64,000 bases of DNA from Asanoa ferruginea (GCF_003387075.1 NZ_QUMQ01000001.1:4402001-4466000); one strand, 5' to 3'; shown: positions 33,248 to 42,306, counted from the first letter of the stretch. Program-made: numbers and translations. Notes: generated from the letters alone by a model not told the origin.

Positions 33248-33733
33248 GTGTCCTATCCGGACCCGAGCTACTTCGGTGACAGCGGCGAGGTGAGCGGAAC
33301 GTTCCGGCCGGCCGGCGCCGAGCCCGACCTGCGCTTCGCGACCGGTGGCGGCGCCAGCTACCTGGCCACCGGCGCCTCGACCGACGGCCGCTTCGGCCTC
33401 TATCGCTGGGACATGGCAACCGCCCCGACCGGGCCGGGCCCGCATTTCCACCGCACGATGTCGGAGTCGTTCTTCGTGCTCTCCGGCACGGTGCGGCTCT
33501 ACGACGGCGCGGGCTGGCGGAGCGCGACAGCGGGCGACTTCCTCTATGTCCCACCCGGTGGCATCCACGGCTTCCGCAACGAGTCCGGCGAGCCCGCGTC
33601 GATGCTCATCCTGTTCGCGCCCGGCGCGCCGCGGGAGGCCTATTTCGAAGGGATTCGCGACGTCCCGTCGATGTCCGAGGAGGAGAAGGCCGCGTTCTAC
33701 CTGCGGCACGACAACATCTGGGTCGACGGCTGA
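33248..33733 (+). CDS. Cupin-domain protein
   Basis: A 161-residue single-domain cupin. The first cupin motif is GPGPHFHRTMSESFFVLSGTVRLYDG (metal ligands His, His and Glu), and the second is GDFLYVPPGGIHGFRNESGEPASMLILF (third His). It is soluble and probably binds a metal. The enzymatic activity, if any, is unknown. GTG 33248 lies just after the stop of the coiled-coil membrane protein gene, so the two are co-transcribed. Confidence 0.85.
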   Translation: MSYPDPSYFGDSGEVSGTFRPAGAEPDLRFATGGGASYLATGASTDGRFGLYRWDMATAPTGPGPHFHRTMSESFFVLSGTVRLYDGAGWRSATAGDFLYVPPGGIHGFRNESGEPASMLILFAPGAPREAYFEGIRDVPSMSEEEKAAFYLRHDNIWVDG

Positions 33734-33758
33734 AATCGCGGGGTGATCAGATAAGCGG

Positions 33759-34952
33759 ATGTTCCTCGACCACCTCGCCTGCCCCCGGTGCGGTCGCCGG
33801 CACGACGCCGACACGCTGACCAACCTCTGCGACTGCGGTTCGCCGCTGCTCGCCCGCTACGACCTCGACGCCGTCCGGGCCGCGGTGACGCCCGCCGCGA
33901 TCGCGGGCCGGGGCGCCGACCTGTGGCGCTACCGCGAGCTGCTGCCGGTCCGCGACGACACCCACCGGGTGACGCTGGGTGAGGGCTGGACGCCGCTGTG
34001 GCCGGCCGCGCGGTTCGGGGCGACGATCGGCCTCGACCGGCTGCTGATCAAGGACGAGGGCCTGGTGCCGACCGGCTCGTTCAAGGCCCGGGGCGCGGCC
34101 GTCGGCGTCTCCCGGGCCCGCGAGCTGGGCGCCCGGCACGTCGCGATGCCGACCAACGGCAACGCGGGCGCGGCCTGGGCCACCTACGCGGCCCGCGGCG
34201 GCCTCCGCTCGACGATCGCGATGCCGCTGGGCGCGCCGCTGATCACCCGCAACGAGGTGGTCGCCGCCGGCGGCGAGCTGATCCTGATCGACGGGCTGAT
34301 CAACGACGCCGGGCGGCGGATCGCCGAGCTGCTCGCGGCCGCCGGCGGCGCCATCTTCGACGCCGGCACCCTGCGCGAGCCCTACCGGCTCGAGGGCAAG
34401 AAGACGATGGGGTACGAGATCTGCGAGCAGCTCGGCTGGCGCGTCCCCGACGTGATCATCTATCCGACCGGCGGCGGGGTCGGCCTGATCGGCATCCACA
34501 AGGCCCTCGAGGAGCTGCGCGAGCTGGGCTGGATCGGCGACAAGCTGCCGCGGCTGGTGGCGGTGCAGTCGACCGGCTGCGCGCCGATCGTGCGGGCGTT
34601 CGCGGCAGGCGCCCGCCGGGCCGAGCCGTGGGTCGACGCCCGCACGGTCGCGTTCGGGATCACGGTGCCGACTCCGCTCGGCGACGAACTGATCCTCGAC
34701 GCGCTCGCCGCGACCGGCGGCACCGCGGTCGCGGTCGACGACAGCGAGATCCTGGCCGACGTGCGGGCGTTCGCCGAGAACGAGGGTCTGCTGCTCTGCC
34801 CGGAGGGCGCCGCCTGCCTGAGCGCCGCCCGCCGGCTGCGGGACAGCGGCTGGCTCTCCGCCGGCGACGAGGTGGTCGTGCTCAACACCGGTGCCGGGAT
34901 CAAATACCCGGAGACGGTGACCGTGGCCGGCGCGGAATCCGGCGTCAGCTGA
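33759..34952 (+). CDS. thrC: Threonine synthase (PLP-dependent)
   Basis: A 397-residue PLP enzyme that makes threonine from O-phosphohomoserine. The N-terminal zinc-ribbon-like CPRCG (residues 8-12) with CDCGS at 29-33 is seen in long threonine synthases. The PLP lysine is in PTGSFKARGA (near residue 110), the phosphate site is YPTGGGVGLIGI, and THRVTLGEGWTPLWPA opens the catalytic domain. The gene stands alone without hom or thrB, so it may be a second thrC or a related threonine synthase-like enzyme. The end overlaps the convergent GlxA-type gene by eight bases. Confidence 0.88.
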   Translation: MFLDHLACPRCGRRHDADTLTNLCDCGSPLLARYDLDAVRAAVTPAAIAGRGADLWRYRELLPVRDDTHRVTLGEGWTPLWPAARFGATIGLDRLLIKDEGLVPTGSFKARGAAVGVSRARELGARHVAMPTNGNAGAAWATYAARGGLRSTIAMPLGAPLITRNEVVAAGGELILIDGLINDAGRRIAELLAAAGGAIFDAGTLREPYRLEGKKTMGYEICEQLGWRVPDVIIYPTGGGVGLIGIHKALEELRELGWIGDKLPRLVAVQSTGCAPIVRAFAAGARRAEPWVDARTVAFGITVPTPLGDELILDALAATGGTAVAVDDSEILADVRAFAENEGLLLCPEGAACLSAARRLRDSGWLSAGDEVVVLNTGAGIKYPETVTVAGAESGVS

Positions 34953-35865
34953 GAGCGGGCTGGTCGCGGGCGCGTAGCCGGCGGAGCATCCGGGGGTCGT
35001 CGAAGCCGACCGCCCGGGCGGCGGCGTGCACGGTGCTGCCGTGCCCGATCAGGTGCTCGGCGCGCTCGAGCCGCAGCGCCTGCTGATAGCCGAGCGGGGT
35101 GAGCCCGGTGGCCCGGCTGAACTGCCGGGTCAGCGTGCGCTCGCTGACCCCGCCGGCGTCCGCCAGGTCGGCCAGTGGCAGGCGCTGGGCGTACCGCTGA
35201 TCAATCAGGTCCTGGATCTTGTGCACCGCGTCGCTGAGGTGGCCGCGGTGCCGCAGCATCGCGCTGCTCTGGTGTTCGTCGCCGTTGCGGCGGGCGTAGA
35301 CGACCATCTCGCGGGCGATCCGCGCGGCCGCCGCCGGCCCGTGCCGGACGGCGATCAGGTGCAGCGCGAGATCGATGCCGCTGGCGATGCCGGCCGAGGT
35401 GACCACCCGGCCGTCGACGACATAGAGCACGTCGCGCACCACCGTCGCCCGCCGGTAGCGCCGCGCGAGCTCGTCTTGCAGGTCGTGGTGGGTGGTGCAG
35501 CGGCGGCCGTCGAGCAACCCGGCCCGGCCCAGCACGTCGGCGCCGGAACACACGCTGGCGACGGTGCCGCCGGCCCGGTGGTGCGCGGCGACCCAGTCGA
35601 GGGTCCGCGTGGCCAGGCGGCCGGTGCCGCGCAGGGTCGGCGATCGCCACCCGGGCACCATCAGCAGGTCGGTCGATGCGAGCGCGGGCAGGTCGGTCTC
35701 GGCGTGGACGCGCAGGCCCTGCGCGGTCGGCACGTCCGGCTGCTCGGAGACATAGGTCAGCGAGTAGCCGTGGCCGAAGTCGGCCGCGGTAGAGAACACC
35801 TGCGCGGGCCCGGCCAGGTCGAGCAGATGCAGGCCGGGCACGAGCAGGAAACCAACGGTGGTCAC
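34945..35865 (-). CDS. GlxA family transcriptional regulator (DJ-1/PfpI plus AraC)
   Basis: A 306-residue regulator. Residues 1-165 form a DJ-1/PfpI domain (TVGFLLVPGLHLLDLAGPAQVFSTA, then GGTVASVCSGADVLGRAGLLDGRRCTTHH), and residues about 205-306 are an AraC helix-turn-helix pair (LPLADLADAGGVSERTLTRQFSRATGLTPLGYQQALRLERAE). The nucleophile Cys position SVCSGAD is present, but in this family the domain is a sensor. The ligand is unknown. It is divergent from nothing; the isochorismatase-like gene is 10 bp upstream on the same strand and is its likely target. Confidence 0.9.
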   Translation of the reverse strand: MTTVGFLLVPGLHLLDLAGPAQVFSTAADFGHGYSLTYVSEQPDVPTAQGLRVHAETDLPALASTDLLMVPGWRSPTLRGTGRLATRTLDWVAAHHRAGGTVASVCSGADVLGRAGLLDGRRCTTHHDLQDELARRYRRATVVRDVLYVVDGRVVTSAGIASGIDLALHLIAVRHGPAAAARIAREMVVYARRNGDEHQSSAMLRHRGHLSDAVHKIQDLIDQRYAQRLPLADLADAGGVSERTLTRQFSRATGLTPLGYQQALRLERAEHLIGHGSTVHAAARAVGFDDPRMLRRLRARDQPALS

Positions 35866-35875
35866 GATCCGGTCA

Positions 35876-36472
35876 TCATGCCACGAGCGCGGCGCCGACC
35901 ACCTCGGCCGACGTGCGGACGGTGGCGAACCGGCCGTCGAGGACCCGTTCGGTGCGCGCCACGATGTCGGCGTTCTGCAGCGTGCGGGGGTCGGCCAGGA
36001 TCGCGTCGACCCCGGCGTCGGCGGCGTCCCGGTGCGGGATCGGGAAGGTGAGCGTCGCGTCGGTGACGAACGTGACGGCGTACCCCAGATCGCCGCCGAC
36101 CCGTGCGGTGGTCTCCACGCACTGCTCGGTGCGGATGCCGGAGACGGTCAGGTCGAAGATCCGCCGCTCGGTGAGGAACTGGCCGGCGTTGGTGGTGGTG
36201 AAGACGTTGTGCGAGGTCTTGACCAGGGTGGGCTCGCCGGCGACGGGCTGGTTGATCCCGTCGAGCAGCCGGACGTGCCCGTTGGCGGGGTCGAAGACTC
36301 CGCCGGTGCCGGGCTCGCTGTGCAGGACCCAGATCACCGTGCCGCCGGTCGCGCGGAAGTGGTCGACCAGCCGGTTGACGTTGGCGACGAAGTCGGGGTT
36401 GGATCCGGCCCGCCAGATCTCGCGTTGCCGGAAGGACTCCTGTGCGTCGATGACGAAGAGTGCGCGGTTCAT
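35876..36472 (-). CDS. Isochorismatase-like cysteine hydrolase
   Basis: A 198-residue cytoplasmic hydrolase. The catalytic triad is Asp9 (LFVIDAQESF), Lys85 (TLVKTSHNVF) and Cys118 (SGIRTEQCVETTA), all in the family positions. Substrates range from nicotinamide to N-carbamoyl amino acids and cannot be chosen. It is upstream of the GlxA-type regulator with ten bases between, so the two form an operon, a common arrangement in actinobacteria. Confidence 0.88.
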   Translation of the reverse strand: MNRALFVIDAQESFRQREIWRAGSNPDFVANVNRLVDHFRATGGTVIWVLHSEPGTGGVFDPANGHVRLLDGINQPVAGEPTLVKTSHNVFTTTNAGQFLTERRIFDLTVSGIRTEQCVETTARVGGDLGYAVTFVTDATLTFPIPHRDAADAGVDAILADPRTLQNADIVARTERVLDGRFATVRTSAEVVGAALVA

Positions 36473-36609
36473 GTTTCGATCGTCGCCGCCGCGCGGGCCG
36501 TCGCGGAAGGCCGGATCGGGTCCGCGGGCGGACGGATCCGGTCATTCCCGGGGTGGCGTGGTAGACAGGAGGGGGCGATGCGCACTCGGTGAGTGCTTTC
36601 ATTGGGGGC

Positions 36610-38268
36610 ATGGCTAATCCGGCGATCCTCACCGTTGACGACGACCTTGCTGTCTCCCGGGCCGTCGCCCGTGACGTGCGCCGTCAATATGGCGACCGTT
36701 ACCGGGTCGTGCGGGCCAACTCCGGCGCCGAGGCGCTCGAGGCGCTCAAAGAGCTCAAGCTGCGCGGCGAGCAGGTGGCGATCCTGCTCGCCGACTTCCG
36801 CATGCCACACATGAACGGCATCGAGTTTCTCGAGTCGGCGATGGATCTCTACCCGCGGGCGCGGCGGGTGCTGCTCACCGCCTACGCCGACACCGACGCT
36901 GCCATCGACGCGATAAACCGGGTCGACCTCGACCACTACCTGCTCAAGCCGTGGAACCCGCCGGAGGAGAAGCTCTACCCGGTGCTCGACTCGCTGCTCG
37001 AGGCCTGGGCCTCGTCGCCCGAGGCGGCGGCGGCCGTGACCCGGGTGGTCGGCCACCGCTGGTCGGCGCCGTCGTTCAAGGTGCGCGACTTCCTGGCCCG
37101 CAACCTGGTGGCCTACCGCTGGTACCTGTCCGACGAGCCGGAGGGCGCCCGGTTGCTCTCGGCGGCCGGGCTGACCGAGGTCGACGTGCCGCTGGTGATC
37201 ACGTCCGAGGGCAAGTCGCTGGTCCAGCCGTCGGAGACCGACCTGGCCACCCACGTCGGGCTGTCCACGACGCCGGCCAAGGACTTCTACGACCTGGTGG
37301 TCGTCGGTGCCGGCCCGGCCGGGCTCGGCGCGGCGGTCTACGGCGCCTCCGAGGGGCTGCGCACCCTGCTGGTCGAGCGCCACGCCACCGGCGGGCAGGC
37401 CGGCCAGAGCAGCCGGATCGAAAACTATCTGGGCTTTCCCGACGGCGTCTCCGGCTCCCAGCTCGCCGAGCGGGCCCGCCGCCAGGCGGTGCGGTTCGGC
37501 GCCGAGCTGCTGACCACCCGCGAGGCCACCGAGCTCGACGTCCGCGGCACCACCCGGGTGCTCCGGTTCGGCGACGGCAGCCAGGTGGCGTCGCACGCGG
37601 TCGTGCTGGCCACCGGCGTCTCCTACCGCATGCTGGAGGCACCCGGCCTGTCCGACTTCCGCGGCCGCGGCGTCTTCTACGGTTCGGCGGCCACCGAGGC
37701 ACCGAGCTGTTCGGGGCAAGAGGTCTACATCGTGGGCGGGGCCAACTCGGCCGGGCAGGCCGCGGTCTACTTCTCGCGCTACGCCAAGAAGGTGCACATC
37801 CTGATCCGCGGCGACGGGCTCGACCGCACCATGTCCCGCTACCTGATCGACCAGATCGAGGGGCACGACAACATCGACGTGCACTCGTTCACCGAGGTCT
37901 GCCAGGCCAGCGGCGACGAGCACCTGGAGCAGCTCGTGCTCAAGGACACCCGCACCGGCGAGACCCGTCCCGCCGACACCTCCTGGCTGTTCATCTTCAT
38001 CGGCGCCGAGCCACGCACCGACTGGCTCGACGGCGTGATCACCCGTGACAACCACGGCTTCGTGATCACCGGTCCCGACCTCATCGCGAGCGGCAACCGC
38101 CCGGTCGGCTGGGACCTGCCGCGCGACCCCTACCACCTCGAGTGCAGCGTTCCCGGCGTGTTCGCCGCCGGTGACGTCCGCGCCGACTCGGTGAAACGGG
38201 TCGCCTCGGCGGTCGGTGAGGGCGCGATGGCCATCTCCTTGGTGCACCGTTATCTGGAGGCGCAATGA
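36610..38268 (+). CDS. Response regulator receiver fused to a glutaredoxin-like segment and FAD-dependent oxidoreductase
   Basis: A 552-residue fusion. The receiver domain (1-125) has the acidic pair in LTVDDD, phospho-acceptor Asp62 in LLADFRMPHMNG and Lys113 in LLKPWN. Residues 150-220 look like a thioredoxin fold without the active Cys (FKVRDFLARNLVAYRWY, VDVPLVITSEGK). From 228 comes a thioredoxin reductase-like FAD/NAD(P) domain: VVVGAGPAGLGAAVYGASEG, RIENYLGFPDGVSG, VYIVGGANSAGQAA and the late GVFAAGDVRADS. The redox C-x-x-C of thioredoxin reductase is missing (PSCSGQ). Its stop overlaps the next ATG, and an alternative GTG lies at 36589. Confidence 0.88.
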   Translation: MANPAILTVDDDLAVSRAVARDVRRQYGDRYRVVRANSGAEALEALKELKLRGEQVAILLADFRMPHMNGIEFLESAMDLYPRARRVLLTAYADTDAAIDAINRVDLDHYLLKPWNPPEEKLYPVLDSLLEAWASSPEAAAAVTRVVGHRWSAPSFKVRDFLARNLVAYRWYLSDEPEGARLLSAAGLTEVDVPLVITSEGKSLVQPSETDLATHVGLSTTPAKDFYDLVVVGAGPAGLGAAVYGASEGLRTLLVERHATGGQAGQSSRIENYLGFPDGVSGSQLAERARRQAVRFGAELLTTREATELDVRGTTRVLRFGDGSQVASHAVVLATGVSYRMLEAPGLSDFRGRGVFYGSAATEAPSCSGQEVYIVGGANSAGQAAVYFSRYAKKVHILIRGDGLDRTMSRYLIDQIEGHDNIDVHSFTEVCQASGDEHLEQLVLKDTRTGETRPADTSWLFIFIGAEPRTDWLDGVITRDNHGFVITGPDLIASGNRPVGWDLPRDPYHLECSVPGVFAAGDVRADSVKRVASAVGEGAMAISLVHRYLEAQ

Positions 38269-39731
38269 GCACCGAACTCGCCGGCCACGCCGAGGGCGAC
38301 CGGCTTTCCCCCGCGGAGCTGCGCAAGCTGTTCCTGTTCGAGAAGCTCGACGCCGAGCAGCTCGACTTCCTGGCCAGCCACGGCGCGGTCGAGACCCATT
38401 CCGGCGGCACCTACATCTACCGCGAGGGTGAGCCGGCGACGTGCTTCTACGTGCTGCTCAGCGGCACGGTCGCGCTCAGCCGCACGGTCCGCGGCGACGA
38501 GGTGGAGACCACCCGCACCGACCAGGTGGGTGCCTACGCCGGTGCCACCCAGGCCTACATCGAGCGGATCCCGCAGATCTACCTCAACAGCATGCTCGCC
38601 GTCTCCGATGTGGAGCTCTACCAGCTCCCCGCCGACCAGATGGCCGAGGCGCTGCGTGACTGGTTCCCGATGGCCATGCACCTGCTCGAGGGCCTGTTCT
38701 TCGGCATGCGGTCGATGCAGACCGCGGTCAGCGAGCGCGAGCGGCTGCTGGCGCTCGGTTCGCTGTCGGCCGGCCTGACCCACGAGCTCAACAACCCGGC
38801 CGCCGCCGCCGTCCGCGCGACCTCCGTCCTGCGCACCCGGTTCACCGGCATGCGAAACAAGCTCGCGCTGATCGCCGACGGCCGGGTCGACGGCACCCGG
38901 CTGCACGCGCTGGTCGGGCTCCAGGACGAGGCGATCAAGCGTGCGGCCAGCGCGCCCGAACTGACTCCGATGGAGACCAGCGACGCCGAGGACAAGCTCG
39001 GCGAGTGGCTCGAAGACCAGGACATCGCTGGTGCGTGGGACATCGCGCCGACGCTGGTCTCCGGTGCCATAGACAGCGAGTGGCTCCAGAAGGTGCGCGA
39101 CGAGATCGGCCCGGAAAACTTCGAGCCGGCGCTGCGGTGGCTGACCTACACGCTAGACACCGAGCAGTTGATGACCGAGATCGACGACGCGGTCACCCGC
39201 ATCTCGTCGCTGGTGGCGGCGGCCAAGCAATACTCGCAACTCGACCGCGCCCCGCACCAGACGGTCAACGTGCACGAGTTGCTGCACGCGACGCTGGTGA
39301 TGCTGCACGCCAAGTTCCCCAAGGGCATCAAGCTGGTCAAGGACTACGACCGGACGATCCCCGAGATTCCGGCGTACGCCGCTGAGCTCAACCAGGTCTG
39401 GACCAACCTGATCGACAACGCGATCAGCGCGATGGGCGAGACCGGCACGCTGACCGTGCGCACCTCCCGCGACGGCGACAATGTCGTCGTGTCGATCGGC
39501 GACACCGGCCCCGGCATCCCCAAAGACGTGCGGCCGCGCATCTTCGACCCGTTCTTCACCACCAAGCCGGTGGGCGAGGGCACCGGGCTCGGCCTCGACA
39601 TCTCCTACCGGATCGTGGTCAACAAGCACCACGGCGACATCCGGGTCGACAGCAAGCCGGGTGAGACCTGGTTCCACGTCGTCCTGCCGACGGACGGCAA
39701 GGAGCCCGACCAGCCCGGCGACGCCGGGTGA
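38265..39731 (+). CDS. Sensor histidine kinase with N-terminal cyclic-nucleotide-binding-type domain
   Basis: A 488-residue soluble kinase with no membrane segment. Residues 20-140 are a cNMP-binding-type beta barrel (LFEKLDAEQLDFLASHGAV, YREGEPATCFYVLLSGTVALSR). The phospho-acceptor is His173 in SAGLTHELNNPAAA, and the ATPase domain has LNQVWTNLIDNAISAMGE (N box), IGDTGPGIPK and GEGTGLGLDIS. Start and stop overlap (ATGA) with the receiver-oxidoreductase gene, so translation is coupled and the kinase is likely its cognate partner. The ligand of the barrel is unknown; the usual phosphate-binding R-A-A motif is not evident. Confidence 0.9.
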   Translation: MSTELAGHAEGDRLSPAELRKLFLFEKLDAEQLDFLASHGAVETHSGGTYIYREGEPATCFYVLLSGTVALSRTVRGDEVETTRTDQVGAYAGATQAYIERIPQIYLNSMLAVSDVELYQLPADQMAEALRDWFPMAMHLLEGLFFGMRSMQTAVSERERLLALGSLSAGLTHELNNPAAAAVRATSVLRTRFTGMRNKLALIADGRVDGTRLHALVGLQDEAIKRAASAPELTPMETSDAEDKLGEWLEDQDIAGAWDIAPTLVSGAIDSEWLQKVRDEIGPENFEPALRWLTYTLDTEQLMTEIDDAVTRISSLVAAAKQYSQLDRAPHQTVNVHELLHATLVMLHAKFPKGIKLVKDYDRTIPEIPAYAAELNQVWTNLIDNAISAMGETGTLTVRTSRDGDNVVVSIGDTGPGIPKDVRPRIFDPFFTTKPVGEGTGLGLDISYRIVVNKHHGDIRVDSKPGETWFHVVLPTDGKEPDQPGDAG

Positions 39732-40408
39732 GCCACCTCCTCTTCGACTTCTTCGGCACCCTGGTCGACTACGACGACGGTCACGCACAGTCACCGTCGT
39801 CGTCGGCCGCGCTCGCCGGCACCTTGCTCGGCGAGCCGCTGACGGTGGCCGAGTTCACCGCGCGCTGGGACGTGGAATGGATGTCCTGGGAAGAGCGCTG
39901 CGCGCCCAACCATCGAGAGTTCTCCATGCTCGACGTGGCGGGTTCGTTCCTGCCCGGGGTGCCGCAGTCGTCGGTCGAGGCGTTCATCGGGGTCTACATC
40001 GCTGAGTGGAACGCTGGGGTGCGTTACCTGCCGGGGATCCGCGATCTGCTCGGGTCGCTGGCCCAGACACACCGCCTGGCGGTCGTGTCCAACACGCACG
40101 AGCCCGACCTGGTGCCCGCCCACCTGGCGGCGATGGGCGTGGCCGACCTGGTCGACACGGTCGTGACCTCGGTCGAGGTGGGCGTCCGCAAGCCGGCGCC
40201 GACGATCTACGCGGAGGCGCTGTCCCGGCTGGGGATCAGGGCCGATGCCGCGGTGTTCGTCGGCGACAACCCGACGGCCGACTACTTCGGGCCGCGGGCG
40301 GTCGGCATGCGCGCCTACCTGGTCGACCCGGCGGCACGGCACTCGACCGTGCCGCCGGCGGATCGGCTCTCCTCCGTTTTCGATTTGCCGGCCGCACTGC
40401 TCAACTAG
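39728..40408 (+). CDS. HAD family hydrolase
   Basis: A 226-residue haloacid dehalogenase-like phosphatase. Motif I is LLFDFFGTLVDYDD, where the second Asp is replaced by Phe (D-F-F-G-T), as in DUF4743-type and haloacid-type enzymes; motif II is LAVVSNTHEP and motif IV is VFVGDNPTADYFGPRAVGM. The GTG start overlaps the histidine kinase stop (GTGA), so it is the third gene of the operon. Substrate unknown. The missing second Asp makes phosphatase activity less sure. Confidence 0.85.
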   Translation: MSHLLFDFFGTLVDYDDGHAQSPSSSAALAGTLLGEPLTVAEFTARWDVEWMSWEERCAPNHREFSMLDVAGSFLPGVPQSSVEAFIGVYIAEWNAGVRYLPGIRDLLGSLAQTHRLAVVSNTHEPDLVPAHLAAMGVADLVDTVVTSVEVGVRKPAPTIYAEALSRLGIRADAAVFVGDNPTADYFGPRAVGMRAYLVDPAARHSTVPPADRLSSVFDLPAALLN

Positions 40409-40418
40409 GACCGGGGTT

Positions 40419-41513
40419 CTAGCGGGCCGTCCACTCGTGGGCGGTGCCTTCGTGCAGGGCGGCGTAGACGCGGTCGCGGATCACGTTGGCCTCCATCGTG
40501 GACAGTGTGCGGTCGAGGTCGCGCAGCACCAGGCGGAGCAGCACGTTCTTCTGGCCCGGCCGCAGACCCATCCGGCGGCGGGCTGACTCCGGCAGCTCGT
40601 CGTGGCCGGTCTCGCTGCGCACCTCGATCTCCTCGATCGCGGTGGCGTCGTCGCCGAGCACCGCACGGACCCGGTCGCCGAGCTGTTCGGCGTCCTGATC
40701 GTCGGCCACGGCCAGGGACAGGTCGCGGCTGGTGGCCGGCATCGCCGAGACCGGGCGATATTTCGTCAGGTCGCCCATCTGGTCGGCGATCCGCGGGTCG
40801 CTGGCCCGCAGCAGGCGGATGTCGTCGATGTCCTTGACCAGCATGGTGATCCGGTCGAGGCCGAGGCCCATCGCCAGGCCGGTCACGGTGTCCGGCAGCC
40901 CGCTGCCGCGGAGCACATCGGGGTGGGCCAGGCCGCACTCGCCGATCTCGACACCGTCGACGTAGATCTCGCGGCCCTCCAGCGTGTAGGGGTGGAGGCT
41001 CTCCGGGGTCTCGATGCGGCGTCCCGGTAGCACGGCGGCCACGACGGTCCGGATCATCGCGTCGAGGTCGTCGCTGGTCAGGCGGTCGCCGTTGCTGATC
41101 CGCCAGAGGTCGTGCTGATGCGGTTCGCCGACGTGCTGCCGGTCGATCGCGTCCCGGCGGTAGCACATGCCGGGCACGCTGAGCAGGATGTCGGGGTCGT
41201 CGTCGAGGTTGTCCAGGAGCGCCGGGATCCGGGCGGTGGTGTGCGAGCGCAGCATCCGGTCGGCGTCGACATAGCGACTGTAGCGGCGGTCGCGGGTGAC
41301 GGCGGCACCGTCGTACCCCAGGCGATCGTAATTGTTCTTGACCGTGACGATGCGTGGCCCGGGGTCGCGGCGGACCGGGACGCCCCAGGCGTCGGCGAGC
41401 CCCTGCTCGATCCGGGCGATGACGAGCTGGATGGCGTGCTCGCCGGCGCTGGGGTCGGTGAGATCGCGGCGGGCGAGGGCGGCGTCGAGTTGGGCAGGCG
41501 TCAGGTAGCTCAT
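40419..41513 (-). CDS. PheS-related ligase with C-terminal FDX-ACB domain (SrmL type)
   Basis: A 364-residue protein of class II aminoacyl-tRNA synthetase type. Residues about 60-255 resemble the PheS catalytic core (LLRSHTTARIPALL as motif 2-like R-x-H-T, VPGMCYRRDAID, and AMGLGLDRITMLVKDIDDIRLLRASDPR as motif 3). The last 90 residues (KYRPVSAMPATSRDLSLAVADD) are the ferredoxin-fold anticodon-binding domain found in PheT. The combination, in one short chain and away from pheST, fits the family known as PheS-related mystery ligase; its substrate is not known. The start is ATG 41513. An attenuator-like leader precedes it. Confidence 0.85.
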   Translation of the reverse strand: MSYLTPAQLDAALARRDLTDPSAGEHAIQLVIARIEQGLADAWGVPVRRDPGPRIVTVKNNYDRLGYDGAAVTRDRRYSRYVDADRMLRSHTTARIPALLDNLDDDPDILLSVPGMCYRRDAIDRQHVGEPHQHDLWRISNGDRLTSDDLDAMIRTVVAAVLPGRRIETPESLHPYTLEGREIYVDGVEIGECGLAHPDVLRGSGLPDTVTGLAMGLGLDRITMLVKDIDDIRLLRASDPRIADQMGDLTKYRPVSAMPATSRDLSLAVADDQDAEQLGDRVRAVLGDDATAIEEIEVRSETGHDELPESARRRMGLRPGQKNVLLRLVLRDLDRTLSTMEANVIRDRVYAALHEGTAHEWTAR

Positions 41514-41546
41514 GGCTGGTGTCCTCACGGGCGAAGGGAGATGGAA

Positions 41547-41599
41547 ACGAAGAACCCCCGGCTCGCACCGGGGGTTTCGTGGTCTCCCGCATCCGCGGG
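41547..41599 (-). promoter_or_regulatory. Attenuator-like leader of the PheS-related ligase gene
   Basis: In the transcript direction a CCCGC-GGAT-GCGGG hairpin (41586-41599) is followed by a strong stem, AACCCCCGG/CCGGGGGTT in the arms (41553-41561 and 41568-41576), extended by ACGAA/TTCGT. This lies 35 bp before the start and resembles the terminator-type leaders of actinobacterial synthetase genes. A possible minimal leader frame (Met-Arg-stop) starts near 41623. Confidence 0.6.
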
Positions 41600-41697
41600 G
41601 CGCTCTGACGGGAATCAGCGCATGACAGACAACCCACCGGTGACCCGGGGGCAGCTAAATCGCATGTCCTGATGCCTCACGCCCACCATCCTAATGC

Positions 41698-42306
41698 CTA
41701 AGCGGCTGCCGCGCGGATCTCGGCTTCGAGGCGGCGGCGCAGGTCGGCGAGTTCGACGCCCGACTCGGTCAGCACGAGCACACCGAGGCCTTCGCCTTCG
41801 CGGATCATGCCCAGGAGCACGTGCTCGGTGCCGATGTATTTCTGCTTGAGCCGCAGGGCCTCGCGCAGCGACAGCTCCAGCACCTTCTTCGCCCGCGGCG
41901 AGAACGGGCCGCCCACGATGTAGCGCCGGCGGCGGAGGCCGAACAACCCTCGCGACGGCGGGGCGGTGCGCGGTCGCAACGCGCCTTCGCCGAAGGTGGC
42001 TTCGATCTTCTGGCGCACGGCGTCGAGGTCGATGCCGATCTGCCGCAGCGCCTCCGCGTCGGCTTCGTCGAGCACCCGCGGCCCCTTGTCGAGATGCGCC
42101 TTGATCCGCGCCCGGATGTCGTCGGCGCTGGCGCCGGCGTCGCGCAGGACCCGCCCGGCGACACCACCCCCGGCGCCTTGCGGGTCGTCGTCGAGCATCG
42201 CGAGCAGCAGGTGCTCGGTGCCGACCTTCTCCTGCTGCAACGTCTTGGCCTCGGTCACGGCGCCTTTGACAACTGACCGGGCCCGATCGGTGAACCGCTC
42301 GAACAT
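41698..42306 (-). CDS. Stand-alone double Clp N-domain protein
   Basis: A 202-residue protein with two Clp-N repeats and no ATPase domain. The first begins MFERFTDRARSVVKGAV and continues VGTEHLLLAMLDDD; the second is FSPRAKKVLELSLREALRLKQKYIGTEHVLLGMIREGEG. These modules bind substrates or arginine-phosphate marks in ClpC, so a free copy may act as an adaptor or competitor. ATG 42306 has AGGAGG eight bases upstream and overlaps by one base the stop codon of the HTH gene, indicating translational coupling. Confidence 0.9.
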   Translation of the reverse strand: MFERFTDRARSVVKGAVTEAKTLQQEKVGTEHLLLAMLDDDPQGAGGGVAGRVLRDAGASADDIRARIKAHLDKGPRVLDEADAEALRQIGIDLDAVRQKIEATFGEGALRPRTAPPSRGLFGLRRRRYIVGGPFSPRAKKVLELSLREALRLKQKYIGTEHVLLGMIREGEGLGVLVLTESGVELADLRRRLEAEIRAAAA

